DNA from: Microbacterium candidum
GTDB taxonomy: Bacteria > Actinomycetota > Actinomycetes > Actinomycetales > Microbacteriaceae
Length of the DNA: 64,000 nucleotides
NCBI RefSeq assembly: GCF_030315975.1
Contig: NZ_JASXSZ010000004.1
Coordinates: 434,001-498,000, forward strand
Direction of reading: 5' to 3'
The position numbers and the translations under genes were made by a program. Each line of letters begins with the position of its first letter. Position 1 is the first letter of the stretch. This document shows, in pieces, positions 1 through 7,889 of this stretch. The notes beneath the pieces are model-generated. The model did no database searches. It saw only the letters and a list, made by a program, of their open reading frames with translations, and was not told the DNA's origin.

Positions 1-2
1 GA

Positions 3-479
3 ATGCTCGGCGAACACCGTTACACCGTCACATCCGTCTGGACCGGCGACCGGGGCACCGGGACGAGCGGATACCGCGAATACGACCGGTCGGTCACCCT
101 TTCGATCGAAGGGAAGCCGGACCTCCTCGCCTCCTCGGACAAACCCTTCCGCGGCGATCCGTCGAAGTGGAATCCGGAGGACCTGCTCGTGGCATCCCTC
201 TCCGAATGCCACCTGCTGTCATACCTTCACGCGTGCGTGACGGCCGGCGTCGTGATGACCGCCTACTCCGACCACGCGTCCGGCCTGATGGTCGAGGACG
301 GCAAGGGGGGCGGTGCATTCGCCGAGGTCGTGCTCCGGCCGCACGTGACGGTCGCCGATGCGTCGATGACGGATGCGGCCACCGCCGCCCACCACCAGGC
401 GCACGAGTGGTGCTTCATCGCGAACTCGGTGAACTTCCCGGTGCGCGTCGAGCCCGTGATCGAGGTCGCCCGAGGCTGA
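3..479 (+). CDS. OsmC family peroxiredoxin-like protein
   Basis: A 158-residue OsmC/Ohr-type protein. Proteins of this fold reduce organic hydroperoxides with a pair of cysteines. The sequence shows the typical N-terminal beta strand (HRYTVTSVWTGDRGTGTSGYR), the central helix motif NPEDLLVASLSECHLLSYLHACV with a Cys near residue 69, and the late segment with HEWCFIANSV giving a second Cys. The two cysteines fit the family spacing. The gene begins two bases into the window, so an upstream start cannot be excluded, although family members usually begin close to this point. It is convergent with the acyltransferase gene. The substrate is not predictable from sequence. Confidence 0.85.
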   Translation: MLGEHRYTVTSVWTGDRGTGTSGYREYDRSVTLSIEGKPDLLASSDKPFRGDPSKWNPEDLLVASLSECHLLSYLHACVTAGVVMTAYSDHASGLMVEDGKGGGAFAEVVLRPHVTVADASMTDAATAAHHQAHEWCFIANSVNFPVRVEPVIEVARG

Positions 480-496
480 GCGGACGGCGCCGTGCG

Positions 497-1282
497 TCAG
501 AGGCGCTCGTGCGGGAGGACCTGCTTGATCCGGTCGATGCCGTGCGCGGGAGCCTCGTTGTATGCGTTCGCGAGCTCCTGGCCGGAGAGGGCGTGGATCG
601 ACGACATGATCTCGTCGGTCGCCAGGCGCCTGGCCTTGCCCGACTCCGCCGTCCCGTGCTTGGTGAGGTCGAGCGGCTCGCCGAAGCGGATCGCGATGCG
701 CGGGCGCAGCCTCGGGAACTTCGCGCCGACCGGCATGATCTTGTCCGTGTTGACGAGCCCCACCGGGACCACCGGGGCTCCGGTCTGGAGTGCGAGGAAC
801 GCGACGCCCGTGCGGCCCTTGTAGAGGCGGCCGTCGAGGGAGCGCGTGCCTTCCGGGTACATCGCGGTCGCCTGCCCCGCTTCGAGCATGCGGCGGCTCT
901 GGCCCAGAGCATCGAGCGCCGCCTGACCCGCACCGCGGCGGATGGGGCTCGCGCCGATCGCGAGGAACAGCTCGCGGTTGACCCATCCCTTGAAGCCCGT
1001 GCCCTCGAAGTAGCTCGACTTCGCGAGGAAGTGGACCTTCCGGGGCGACGCAACCGGGATCACGATCGAGTCGATGAACGACAGGTGATTGCTCGCGAAG
1101 ATCACAGCGCCGTGCTTGGGGACGTTGTGCCTGCCCTCGATGTGCGGGCGGTAGAGCACGCGCACGAGCGGAACGAGGATGAAGCGGATCAGCCCGTAGA
1201 GGAAGCCGGCCGTGCGGGGTTCGGCGTCATCGTCCTCCGGGAGCTCCGAGGGTCCGGACGCGGAGGTGTCGGCTTCTGTCAC
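497..1282 (-). CDS. 1-acyl-sn-glycerol-3-phosphate acyltransferase family protein
   Basis: A PlsC-type acyltransferase of about 261 residues that would transfer an acyl chain to lysophosphatidate or a related lysolipid at the inner membrane. The catalytic motif appears as NHLSFID (an NHxSxxD variant of HxxxxD), followed by the acceptor-binding motif PEGTRS and a hydrophobic APVVPVGLV segment. I chose the GTG at 1282 because TACCCT lies exactly six bases upstream, the leaderless pattern seen across this window. Longer in-frame starts would run into the oppositely oriented FKBP gene. A charged, acidic N-terminal tail precedes the catalytic domain. It is divergent from the FKBP lipoprotein gene. 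Confidence 0.85.
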   Translation of the reverse strand: MTEADTSASGPSELPEDDDAEPRTAGFLYGLIRFILVPLVRVLYRPHIEGRHNVPKHGAVIFASNHLSFIDSIVIPVASPRKVHFLAKSSYFEGTGFKGWVNRELFLAIGASPIRRGAGQAALDALGQSRRMLEAGQATAMYPEGTRSLDGRLYKGRTGVAFLALQTGAPVVPVGLVNTDKIMPVGAKFPRLRPRIAIRFGEPLDLTKHGTAESGKARRLATDEIMSSIHALSGQELANAYNEAPAHGIDRIKQVLPHERL

Positions 1283-1407
1283 CCCACGAGGGTACTCTCC
1301 AGTCCATTCCGTCGCGGTTATGGGGTCTTGCACGCGTCCCTCCCAGCCCGGACACACGATCATAGGGAAGGATAAGTACATTCCTGTTCGTCTTCCGTGA
1401 GGTTTCC

Positions 1408-2364
1408 GTGCGCATTCGTCCGATCGCCGCTCTGTCCGCCGTCGCCGTCGCGGCCTTCCTGCTCGCCGGCTGTTCGTCGTCGGGCTCCCCGTCGGCATCC
1501 GGCTCGCCGTCCGCCTCGGCATCCGCCGACCTGTGCTCCGCCGCCGCCGCCGAAGGCGCCGCCGTCAAGTCCGTCAAGGTGACGGGCGAGGTCGGCAGCG
1601 AGGCGTCCGCCACCTTCGACAAGGGCCTCTCGGTCAGCAAGATCCAGCGCGTGGTCGTCAAGGAGGGCACCGGCCCCAAGGTGAAGGCCGGCGACCTCGT
1701 CGAGTACGCCCTCACCGCCTACAACACCGAGACGGGCGCGAAGCTCGGCGCCGTGGGCTACGGCAAGGGCCAGGTGCTGCCCTCGCAGATCTCCGCGGAC
1801 AGCCCGCTCGGCCAGGTCTTCGGCTGCGCGCCGGTCGGCACGCGCGTCGTCGCCGCGTTCCCGGGGACCGAGTCCGCGCCGGGCGAGGTCTACGTCCTCG
1901 ACCTGCTGCGCGTCGTCCCCGCCAAGGCGTGGGGCACCGACCAGACCCCCAGCGCCGCCGGGATGCCCGCCGTCAAGCTCGCGAAGAACGGCGAGCCGTC
2001 GATCTCCATCCCGAAGGGCGCGACCGCGCCGACCGAGACCAAGATCGCGGTCCTGAAGAAGGGCGACGGTGAGACCGTCGCATCCGGCGATCAGGTTCTC
2101 GTGCAGTACAAGGGCGTCCTGTGGGACACGGGCAAGGAGTTCGACTCCAGCTGGACCCGCGGCACCCCGGCGAGCTTCCAGACCACCGGCGTGGTCAAGG
2201 GCTTCCAGAAGGCGCTCGAAGGCCAGACCGTGGGCTCGCAGGTCCTCGTCGTGATCCCGCCGGCCGATGGCTACGGTGACACCGCGCAGGGCTCGATCCC
2301 GGCGAAGTCGACGCTCGTGTTCGTCGTCGACATCCTCGGCACGCAGCACGCGACCGCGCAGTAA
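1408..2364 (+). CDS. FKBP-type peptidyl-prolyl cis-trans isomerase lipoprotein
   Basis: A 318-residue exported lipoprotein. The signal peptide has basic residues, a hydrophobic core and the lipobox LLAGC, with Cys22 as the lipidated residue, followed by a Ser/Gly/Ala-rich linker. Two FKBP modules follow. The first (about 45-155) is divergent. The second (about 215-315) has the canonical FKBP features VQYKGVLWDTGKEFDSSW, FQTTGVVKGFQKALEG and IPPADGYG. It should catalyse proline isomerisation in proteins folding outside the membrane. The GTG start has GAGG at 1399-1402 and a possible -10 TACATT at 1377-1382. A strong terminator follows the stop, so it is probably monocistronic. Confidence 0.92.
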   Translation: MRIRPIAALSAVAVAAFLLAGCSSSGSPSASGSPSASASADLCSAAAAEGAAVKSVKVTGEVGSEASATFDKGLSVSKIQRVVVKEGTGPKVKAGDLVEYALTAYNTETGAKLGAVGYGKGQVLPSQISADSPLGQVFGCAPVGTRVVAAFPGTESAPGEVYVLDLLRVVPAKAWGTDQTPSAAGMPAVKLAKNGEPSISIPKGATAPTETKIAVLKKGDGETVASGDQVLVQYKGVLWDTGKEFDSSWTRGTPASFQTTGVVKGFQKALEGQTVGSQVLVVIPPADGYGDTAQGSIPAKSTLVFVVDILGTQHATAQ

Positions 2365-2376
2365 GACGTCTTCAGC

Positions 2377-2417
2377 ACGGCGGATGCACCCTCTCCGGAG
2401 GGTGCATCCGCCGTTTT
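2377..2417 (+). terminator. Rho-independent terminator after FKBP gene
   Basis: A perfect 17-bp inverted repeat (arms 2377-2393 and 2398-2414) with a TCCG tetraloop is followed by a short T run. It lies 12 bases after the FKBP stop and ends about 10 bases before the dxr promoter-like hexamer, so it separates the two same-strand genes. Confidence 0.9.
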
Positions 2418-2438
2418 CGGACTGGGTAGGCTGACGGC

Positions 2439-3521
2439 GTGCGGCGCATCCTCATCCTCGGCTCCACCGGTTCGATCGGGACGCAGGCTCTCGACGTCAT
2501 CCGGGCCAATCCTTCGCGCTTCGAGGTCGTGGGGCTCGCCGCCGGCTCGAACCGGGATGCGGTGGCCGCCCAGGCCGCCGAGTTCGATGTCGAGCACACC
2601 GCGTTCGGCGCGCTCGAGGCGGAGCAGCTCGTGCGCGACGTCGAAGCCGACGTCGTGCTGAACGGCATCACCGGATCGGTCGGGCTCGGGCCCACCCTCG
2701 CGACGCTCGAGACGGGGCGCACGCTCGCACTCGCGAACAAGGAGTCGCTCATCGTCGGCGGCGAACTCGTCACCGCGCGCGCCCGGCCGGGACAGATCGT
2801 GCCGGTCGACTCCGAGCACTCCGCGATCGCTCAGGCGCTGCGGTCGGGGACGCACTCCGAAGTGCGCCGGCTGGTGCTGACCGCCTCCGGAGGGCCGTTC
2901 CGCGGCCGTTCGCGCGACTCGCTCGAGGGCGTCACTCCGGCCGAGGCGCTCGCCCACCCCACGTGGGACATGGGCCGTGTCGTCACGACGAACTCCGCGA
3001 CCCTCGTGAACAAGGGCCTCGAGGTCATCGAGGCGCATCTTCTGTTCGACGTGCCGTTCGGCGACATCGACGTCGTCGTCCACCCGCAGTCGATCGTGCA
3101 CTCGATGGTCGAGTTCTGCGACGGCTCGACGATCGCGCAGGCCTCGCCCCCCGATATGCGGCTGCCGATCTCCCTGGGCCTCGACTGGCCGAACCGCGTC
3201 GGCGGCGTCGGGCGCCCGCTCGACTGGACGAAGGCCACGTCGTGGACGTTCGAGCCGCTCGACGACGACGCCTTCCCGGCGGTCCGCCTCGCGAAGGACG
3301 TCGGGCGCGCAGGCGGGACCTATCCCGCCGTCTTCAACGCGGCCAACGAGCAGGCCGTCGATGCGTTCCACGAGGGCCGGCTGCCGTTCCTCGGCATCGT
3401 CGACACCATCCGGCGCGTGGTCGACGCGCACGACGCTCCGGACGCCCTCACGCGCGACTCCCTCGCGGAGGCGGAGCGCTGGGCGCGGGATGCCGCGGAC
3501 CGCGCCATCGCCAAGGCCTGA
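2439..3521 (+). CDS. dxr: 1-deoxy-D-xylulose 5-phosphate reductoisomerase
   Basis: Dxr converts 1-deoxy-D-xylulose 5-phosphate to 2-C-methyl-D-erythritol 4-phosphate with NADPH, the committed step of the non-mevalonate isoprenoid pathway. The 360-residue protein starts with the NADPH-binding [14 protein letters not shown] and contains [11 protein letters not shown], the metal and substrate region [45 protein letters not shown] and [12 protein letters not shown]. All are typical and the length is normal. The GTG start is set by TAGGCT at 2427-2432, six bases upstream. It is convergent with the MurE-like gene, and palindromic repeats fill the gap. Confidence 0.96.
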   Translation: MRRILILGSTGSIGTQALDVIRANPSRFEVVGLAAGSNRDAVAAQAAEFDVEHTAFGALEAEQLVRDVEADVVLNGITGSVGLGPTLATLETGRTLALANKESLIVGGELVTARARPGQIVPVDSEHSAIAQALRSGTHSEVRRLVLTASGGPFRGRSRDSLEGVTPAEALAHPTWDMGRVVTTNSATLVNKGLEVIEAHLLFDVPFGDIDVVVHPQSIVHSMVEFCDGSTIAQASPPDMRLPISLGLDWPNRVGGVGRPLDWTKATSWTFEPLDDDAFPAVRLAKDVGRAGGTYPAVFNAANEQAVDAFHEGRLPFLGIVDTIRRVVDAHDAPDALTRDSLAEAERWARDAADRAIAKA

Positions 3522-3535
3522 CGCGTCCTACGTCG

Positions 3536-3698
3536 GTCGTTGAGCGAGGGAGCGTAGCGACCGAGACGAAACGCGGTGACCTCGCGAGATCGGCTCGCCG
3601 CGTTCGTGTCCGCGTTTCGTCTCTGCGTTTCGACTCTCTTCGCTCGCTCAACGACCGTCGCACGCTCAACGACCCGTGGGCCGCTCGACGACGCGCGG
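3536..3698. repeat. REP-like inverted pair, family A
   Basis: One copy reads GTCGTTGAGCGAG, then GAGCGTAGCGACCGAGACG, then AAACGC (3536-3576). An inverted copy lies at 3612-3657 (GCGTTTCGTCTC then CGCTCGCTCAACGAC), and a partial GCTCAACGAC follows at 3664. The pair can fold into a large stem. It sits between the convergent 3' ends of dxr and the MurE-like gene and probably serves as a bidirectional terminator or as REP-type repetitive DNA. The same family recurs at 29431-29561. Confidence 0.8.
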
Positions 3699-3707
3699 AA
3701 GTGAGCC

Positions 3708-5381
3708 CTACCGCCACTCCCGCTCGGGATCCGAGAGCGGGGTCTCGTCCTCGGGGTACGGGACGGGCCAGTGCGGCTCGGGCACGGGCCATCCCGCATC
3801 CCGCAGCGCCCTCCGGGCGAGCTCGCGCGCCGAATAGGGCGTGCGCACCCCGCGGATGTCGCGGTAGTCCTGGTGACCGGGACCGCACCACAGGATCGCG
3901 TCGCCGTCGCCGACGAGAGCGACGGCTTCGATGATCGCGCGCTCCGGGGGCGAGTACTCGAGGAGCTCGGTGGCGGTGCCGGCCCGCCGCGCGCCCTCGA
4001 GCAGGGTCGCCCGGATCGAGTCCGGGTCCTCGAAGCGCGGGTGGTGGTCGGTGACGATGAAGATGTCGCTGCCCTCGGCCCCGGTGCGGCCCATGTCGAG
4101 GCGCTTGGTCGCGTCGCGGTCGCCGTCGGCGCCCATGACGAACAGCACCTTGCCGGGCGTGACGTGCCGGACGGCCGCGAGCGTCTTCTCGAATGCGTCG
4201 GGGGAGTGGCCGAAGTCGACGTACACCGCCGGTCCGCGATCGCCCGAGACGAGCTGCGTGCGGCCGGGGAGATACGCGTCGATGCGCCCGGAGCCGCCGG
4301 CGGAGGCATCCAGCGCCCCGACGAGGTCCTCCCATGCGTAGCCGCCCTCGAGGATCATGACGATCGCGAGTCCGGCGTTGGCGGCCATGTGCCGTCCGAT
4401 CACGGGGACGATCGTCGTGAGCGTCCGCCCGTCGCGGGAGGTCAGGCGGAACTCGGTGCCGGTCTGGCGCTCGTCGAGGATGTCGACGGTCCAGTCGGCG
4501 GAGGCCCCGGCATCCGGGTCCGCTGCGATCGCGGGGGTCACGATCGTGACGGACGGCACCTCGCTGCGCTCCGCGACCTCGAGGCCCGGCTCGGAGTCGA
4601 GCGAGATGACGGCCCGGCGCGCCCAGTCGGGGCGGAAGAGCTGCATCTTGGCCTCGAAGTACTCGCGCATGTCGGCGTAGTCGTCGAGGTGGTCATGGCT
4701 GAGGTTCGTGAAGCCGGCGACGTCGAAGACGAGCCCGTCGACGCGGTGACGGCTGAGAGCCTGGGCGCTGACCTCGACGGCCACGGCCTCGACCCCGCGC
4801 TCGCGCATGAGTGCGAGGAGCGCGTGGAACTCGGATGCCTCGGGGGTCGTCAGACGCGACACGATGACCTCACCGGCGATGTGCCGCTCGGCGGTGGAGG
4901 AGAGACCGGTGACGACGCCGAGCTGCCCGAGGATCCCCTCGAGCAGGTGCGACACGCTCGTCTTGCCGTTCGTCCCCGTCGTCGCGAAGAGGGTGGGGAT
5001 GTCGTCATCCGGACCCGTGCCGTACACCCACGCAGACAGGTCGCCGAGAAGCGCGCGCGGGTTGTCGACGACGACGATCGGAAGACCGGATGCGGCGGCG
5101 ATCGCCGCGCCGTCCTCGTCGGTGATGACGGCGACGGCGCCCTTGTCGGCCGCGGTCTGCGCGAACTCGGCGCCGTGCCGGTTCACGCCGCGGATCGCGA
5201 CGAACGCCTCACCGGCGCGCAGGTCGGCGGTCGCCAGCGTGATCCCGGTCAGGGTCACGTCGGAGGGGCCGCGGAGCTCGCCGCCGAAACGCCGCGCGAG
5301 ATCGTCGAGCGTGCGGACGGGCGGGTGCTCCGGTCGGAGGACGGGGGGCAGGTTCGCGGGTGCGGCAGGGGTTGTCGGCAT
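3708..5381 (-). CDS. MurE-like Mur ligase family protein
   Basis: A 557-residue Mur ligase with the MurE three-domain layout: an N-terminal uridine-binding-like domain, a central ATPase with the P-loop ATTGTNGKTSVSH, and a C-terminal ligase domain. MurE adds the third amino acid to UDP-MurNAc-L-Ala-D-Glu. Several signatures differ from classical MurE. EVSSHAL reads EVSAQAL. The amino-acid-specificity motif DNPR is HHPRFEDP. KGHE near the C-terminus is GPGHQDY. The gene lies outside any division/cell-wall cluster, so it is probably a second, specialised paralogue. The ATG at 5381 leaves a 63-bp divergent gap to the protease gene. Residues upstream of it do not resemble the family. Confidence 0.82.
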   Translation of the reverse strand: MPTTPAAPANLPPVLRPEHPPVRTLDDLARRFGGELRGPSDVTLTGITLATADLRAGEAFVAIRGVNRHGAEFAQTAADKGAVAVITDEDGAAIAAASGLPIVVVDNPRALLGDLSAWVYGTGPDDDIPTLFATTGTNGKTSVSHLLEGILGQLGVVTGLSSTAERHIAGEVIVSRLTTPEASEFHALLALMRERGVEAVAVEVSAQALSRHRVDGLVFDVAGFTNLSHDHLDDYADMREYFEAKMQLFRPDWARRAVISLDSEPGLEVAERSEVPSVTIVTPAIAADPDAGASADWTVDILDERQTGTEFRLTSRDGRTLTTIVPVIGRHMAANAGLAIVMILEGGYAWEDLVGALDASAGGSGRIDAYLPGRTQLVSGDRGPAVYVDFGHSPDAFEKTLAAVRHVTPGKVLFVMGADGDRDATKRLDMGRTGAEGSDIFIVTDHHPRFEDPDSIRATLLEGARRAGTATELLEYSPPERAIIEAVALVGDGDAILWCGPGHQDYRDIRGVRTPYSARELARRALRDAGWPVPEPHWPVPYPEDETPLSDPEREWR

Positions 5382-5444
5382 GGCGCATCCATCATCCCCC
5401 GGCCGTTGGGCGAACTCAAAGCGCGCGCGAGTACCGTGGGGCGG

Positions 5445-6809
5445 GTGACAGTCGTGGCCTTCGTGATCGGCATCCTCCTCATGGTCGTGGGGCTCGCCGT
5501 CTCGATCGCGCTGCACGAGCTCGGCCACCTGTGGCCCGCCAAGAAGTTCGGCGTCCGCGTCGGGCAGTACATGATCGGGTTCGGCCCGACGCTGTGGTCG
5601 CGCCGCAAGGGCGAGACCGAGTACGGCGTGAAGGCCATTCCGCTCGGCGGATACATCTCGATGGCCGGCATGTACCCGCCGTCTCCTGAGATGTCACGCG
5701 CTCCGATCGCGGGCGACACCGGAACCGCACAGGCCCGTGACGGACGTGCCGGCAGCGGCTTCTTCGCGACGATGGTGCAGGACGCGCGCACCGCGAACGA
5801 CGAGACGCTGCGCGGCGCAGACGACGACCGCGTCTTCTACAAGCTGCCGATCTGGAAGCGCATCGTCGTGATGCTCGGCGGGCCGACCATGAACCTGCTC
5901 CTCGCGATCTTCCTCTTCGCGCTCCTCTTCAGCGGCATCGGCGTGAAGACGGCGACGACGACGGTCGCCGCGGTGTCGCAGTGCGCCGTCACCACCGCAT
6001 CCGCGCGGACGACGTGCGAACCCACCGATCCCGTGGCGCCCGCTGCGGCCGCGGGACTCAAGGCCGGCGACGAGATCGTCGCGATCGACGGAACGCCGGT
6101 GTCGACGTTCACCGACGTGTCGACCATTGTGCGCGATTCGCCCGACCAGCCCCTGCAGGTCGAGATCCGCCGCGATGGGCAGACGCAGACGCTGACCGTG
6201 ACGCCGATCTCCGCGACGCGCGGCAAGACGGACGCGCAGGGTCGGCCGGTCAGGAACGCCGACGGGACGACCGCGACCGTCCAGGTCGGATTCATCGGCG
6301 TGACCCCGCAGCAGGACTACGTGCGTCAGCCGATCTGGACGGGGCCGCAGGCCGCGATGCAGAACGTCGGAGCCGTCGCCGGCATCGTCTGGCAGATGCC
6401 CGTCAAGGTCTACGAGACGGCGACGACCCTTGTCACGGGAGGTCAGCGCGACCCGAACGGACCGCTCAGCATCGTCGGGGCCGGCGTCCTGGCCGGAGAG
6501 GTCGCTTCGGCGAATGCGCCGGTGCTCGACCGGGTCAACGGCATCCTGGGCCTTCTCGCCTCCCTGAACATCGCGCTCTTCGTCTTCAACCTGATCCCCC
6601 TTCTGCCGCTCGACGGCGGCCATGTCGCGATCGCCCTGTGGGACGGTGCGCGTCGTACGTGGGCGAAGATGTTCCGCCGGCCCCCGCCCCCGCAGGTCGA
6701 CGCCACGAAGCTCGTCCCGATCACATATGTCGTCGTCATCGCCCTCATCGTGATGGGCGCTGTGCTGATCATCGCCGACCTCGTCAATCCGGTCTCGCTG
6801 TTCGGCTGA
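5445..6809 (+). CDS. Site-2 (RIP) metalloprotease, RseP/Rip1-like, M50 family
   Basis: A membrane-embedded zinc protease of 454 residues that cleaves within membrane segments, typically of anti-sigma factors during envelope stress. The first helix carries HELGH (residues 24-28). A PDZ domain spans about 190-290 (AAGLKAGDEIVAIDGTPV). The last helices hold the second metal-ligand motif NLIPLLPLDGGH, and the protein ends in a final hydrophobic helix. The GTG start at 5445 is supported by TACCGT seven bases upstream and by HELGH falling within the first predicted helix. dxr and dapA nearby match the usual actinobacterial neighbourhood, where dxr is commonly beside rip1. The substrate is not identifiable here. 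Confidence 0.92.
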   Translation: MTVVAFVIGILLMVVGLAVSIALHELGHLWPAKKFGVRVGQYMIGFGPTLWSRRKGETEYGVKAIPLGGYISMAGMYPPSPEMSRAPIAGDTGTAQARDGRAGSGFFATMVQDARTANDETLRGADDDRVFYKLPIWKRIVVMLGGPTMNLLLAIFLFALLFSGIGVKTATTTVAAVSQCAVTTASARTTCEPTDPVAPAAAAGLKAGDEIVAIDGTPVSTFTDVSTIVRDSPDQPLQVEIRRDGQTQTLTVTPISATRGKTDAQGRPVRNADGTTATVQVGFIGVTPQQDYVRQPIWTGPQAAMQNVGAVAGIVWQMPVKVYETATTLVTGGQRDPNGPLSIVGAGVLAGEVASANAPVLDRVNGILGLLASLNIALFVFNLIPLLPLDGGHVAIALWDGARRTWAKMFRRPPPPQVDATKLVPITYVVVIALIVMGAVLIIADLVNPVSLFG

Positions 6810-6874
6810 CCCGGGCGCTCTCGGAGGACGGATTCGCGGCTGAGCGGTGGCCTCCGGTCCGATAGCCTGAAGGC

Positions 6875-7852
6875 ATGACGCACACCGGCAATCCTTTCGG
6901 ACAGGTGCTCGTCGCGCTCGTCACACCGATGACGGCCGACGGCGAGGTCGACTGGCCCGCCGTCGAGAAGCACATGGACGACGTCATCGTCGGCGGCGCC
7001 GACGGCATCGTCGTGACGGGCACGACCGGCGAGACCAGCACGCTGACGGATGCCGAGAAGCTCAAGCTCGTCGAGGTCGGCAAGGACGTCGCATCCGGCC
7101 GCGCCACCATCATCACCGGCGGCGGCTCGAACGAGACCGCCCACGCGATCGAGCTCTACAAGGCGAGCGAGAAGGCCGGCGCGGACGGCATCATGATCGT
7201 CACGCCGTACTACAACAAGCCCACGCAGGCGGGCATCCTCACGCACTTCCGCCTGGTCGCCGACGCGACCGACCTGCCGGTCATCCTGTACGACATCCCC
7301 GGTCGCACCGGCGTCCCGATCAAGTACGAGACGATCCTGCGCCTCGCGAAGCACCCGAACATCCTCGCCGTCAAGGACGCGAAGGGCGACTTCAGCGAGG
7401 TGAGCCGTGTGCTCAACCAGACCGACCTGATGTACTTCTCGGGCGACGACTCGAACGTGCTGCCGCACCTGTCGATCGGCGCGACGGGGCTCATCGGCGT
7501 CACGGCGAACATCACGTCGCGTCCGTATCGGACGATCGTGGATGCGGTGAACCGCGGCGATCTCGCCACGGCCACCGCCGAGCACAAGCGCCTCGAGCCG
7601 CTCGTGCGCGCGCTCATGACCCACGTCCCCGGAACCGTGTCGGCGAAGTACGTCCTGCACGGCCTCGGCCGCATCGGAAGCCCCCGCGTGCGCCTGCCGC
7701 TCGTCGGCCCCGAAGAGTGGGAGGCCGCGATGATCGAGGACGAACTCGCCCTCGTCAAGGACGTGCCCGGCGCCGACTTCTCCAACTTCCGCCCCGACCG
7801 CAACGCGGCCGCCGGCGGTGCCCTGCCGAAGGTGCACGGCACCACCCGGTAG
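6875..7852 (+). CDS. dapA: 4-hydroxy-tetrahydrodipicolinate synthase
   Basis: DapA condenses pyruvate with aspartate semialdehyde, the first committed step towards diaminopimelate and lysine. The 325-residue TIM-barrel protein shows the family signature GTTGETSTLT, the YYNKPTQAG segment, YDIPGRTGV with the catalytic Tyr, and the Schiff-base Lys in ILAVKDAKGD. Length and order are normal. The ATG is preceded by TAGCCT (6863-6868) with a six-base spacer, so its mRNA is probably leaderless. RNase J follows 37 bp downstream. dapF, a later step of the same pathway, is about 18 kb away. Confidence 0.96.
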   Translation: MTHTGNPFGQVLVALVTPMTADGEVDWPAVEKHMDDVIVGGADGIVVTGTTGETSTLTDAEKLKLVEVGKDVASGRATIITGGGSNETAHAIELYKASEKAGADGIMIVTPYYNKPTQAGILTHFRLVADATDLPVILYDIPGRTGVPIKYETILRLAKHPNILAVKDAKGDFSEVSRVLNQTDLMYFSGDDSNVLPHLSIGATGLIGVTANITSRPYRTIVDAVNRGDLATATAEHKRLEPLVRALMTHVPGTVSAKYVLHGLGRIGSPRVRLPLVGPEEWEAAMIEDELALVKDVPGADFSNFRPDRNAAAGGALPKVHGTTR

Positions 7853-7889
7853 TCGCCGACAGGGATGCGTGGCATCCCGAGGAGGCTCT

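Noticed and set aside
3771..5444. Extension of the protease gene upstream over the MurE-like gene
   Set aside because: The added 558 residues are low-complexity antisense of the Mur ligase. The TACCGT-spaced GTG at 5445 begins directly before the first helix.
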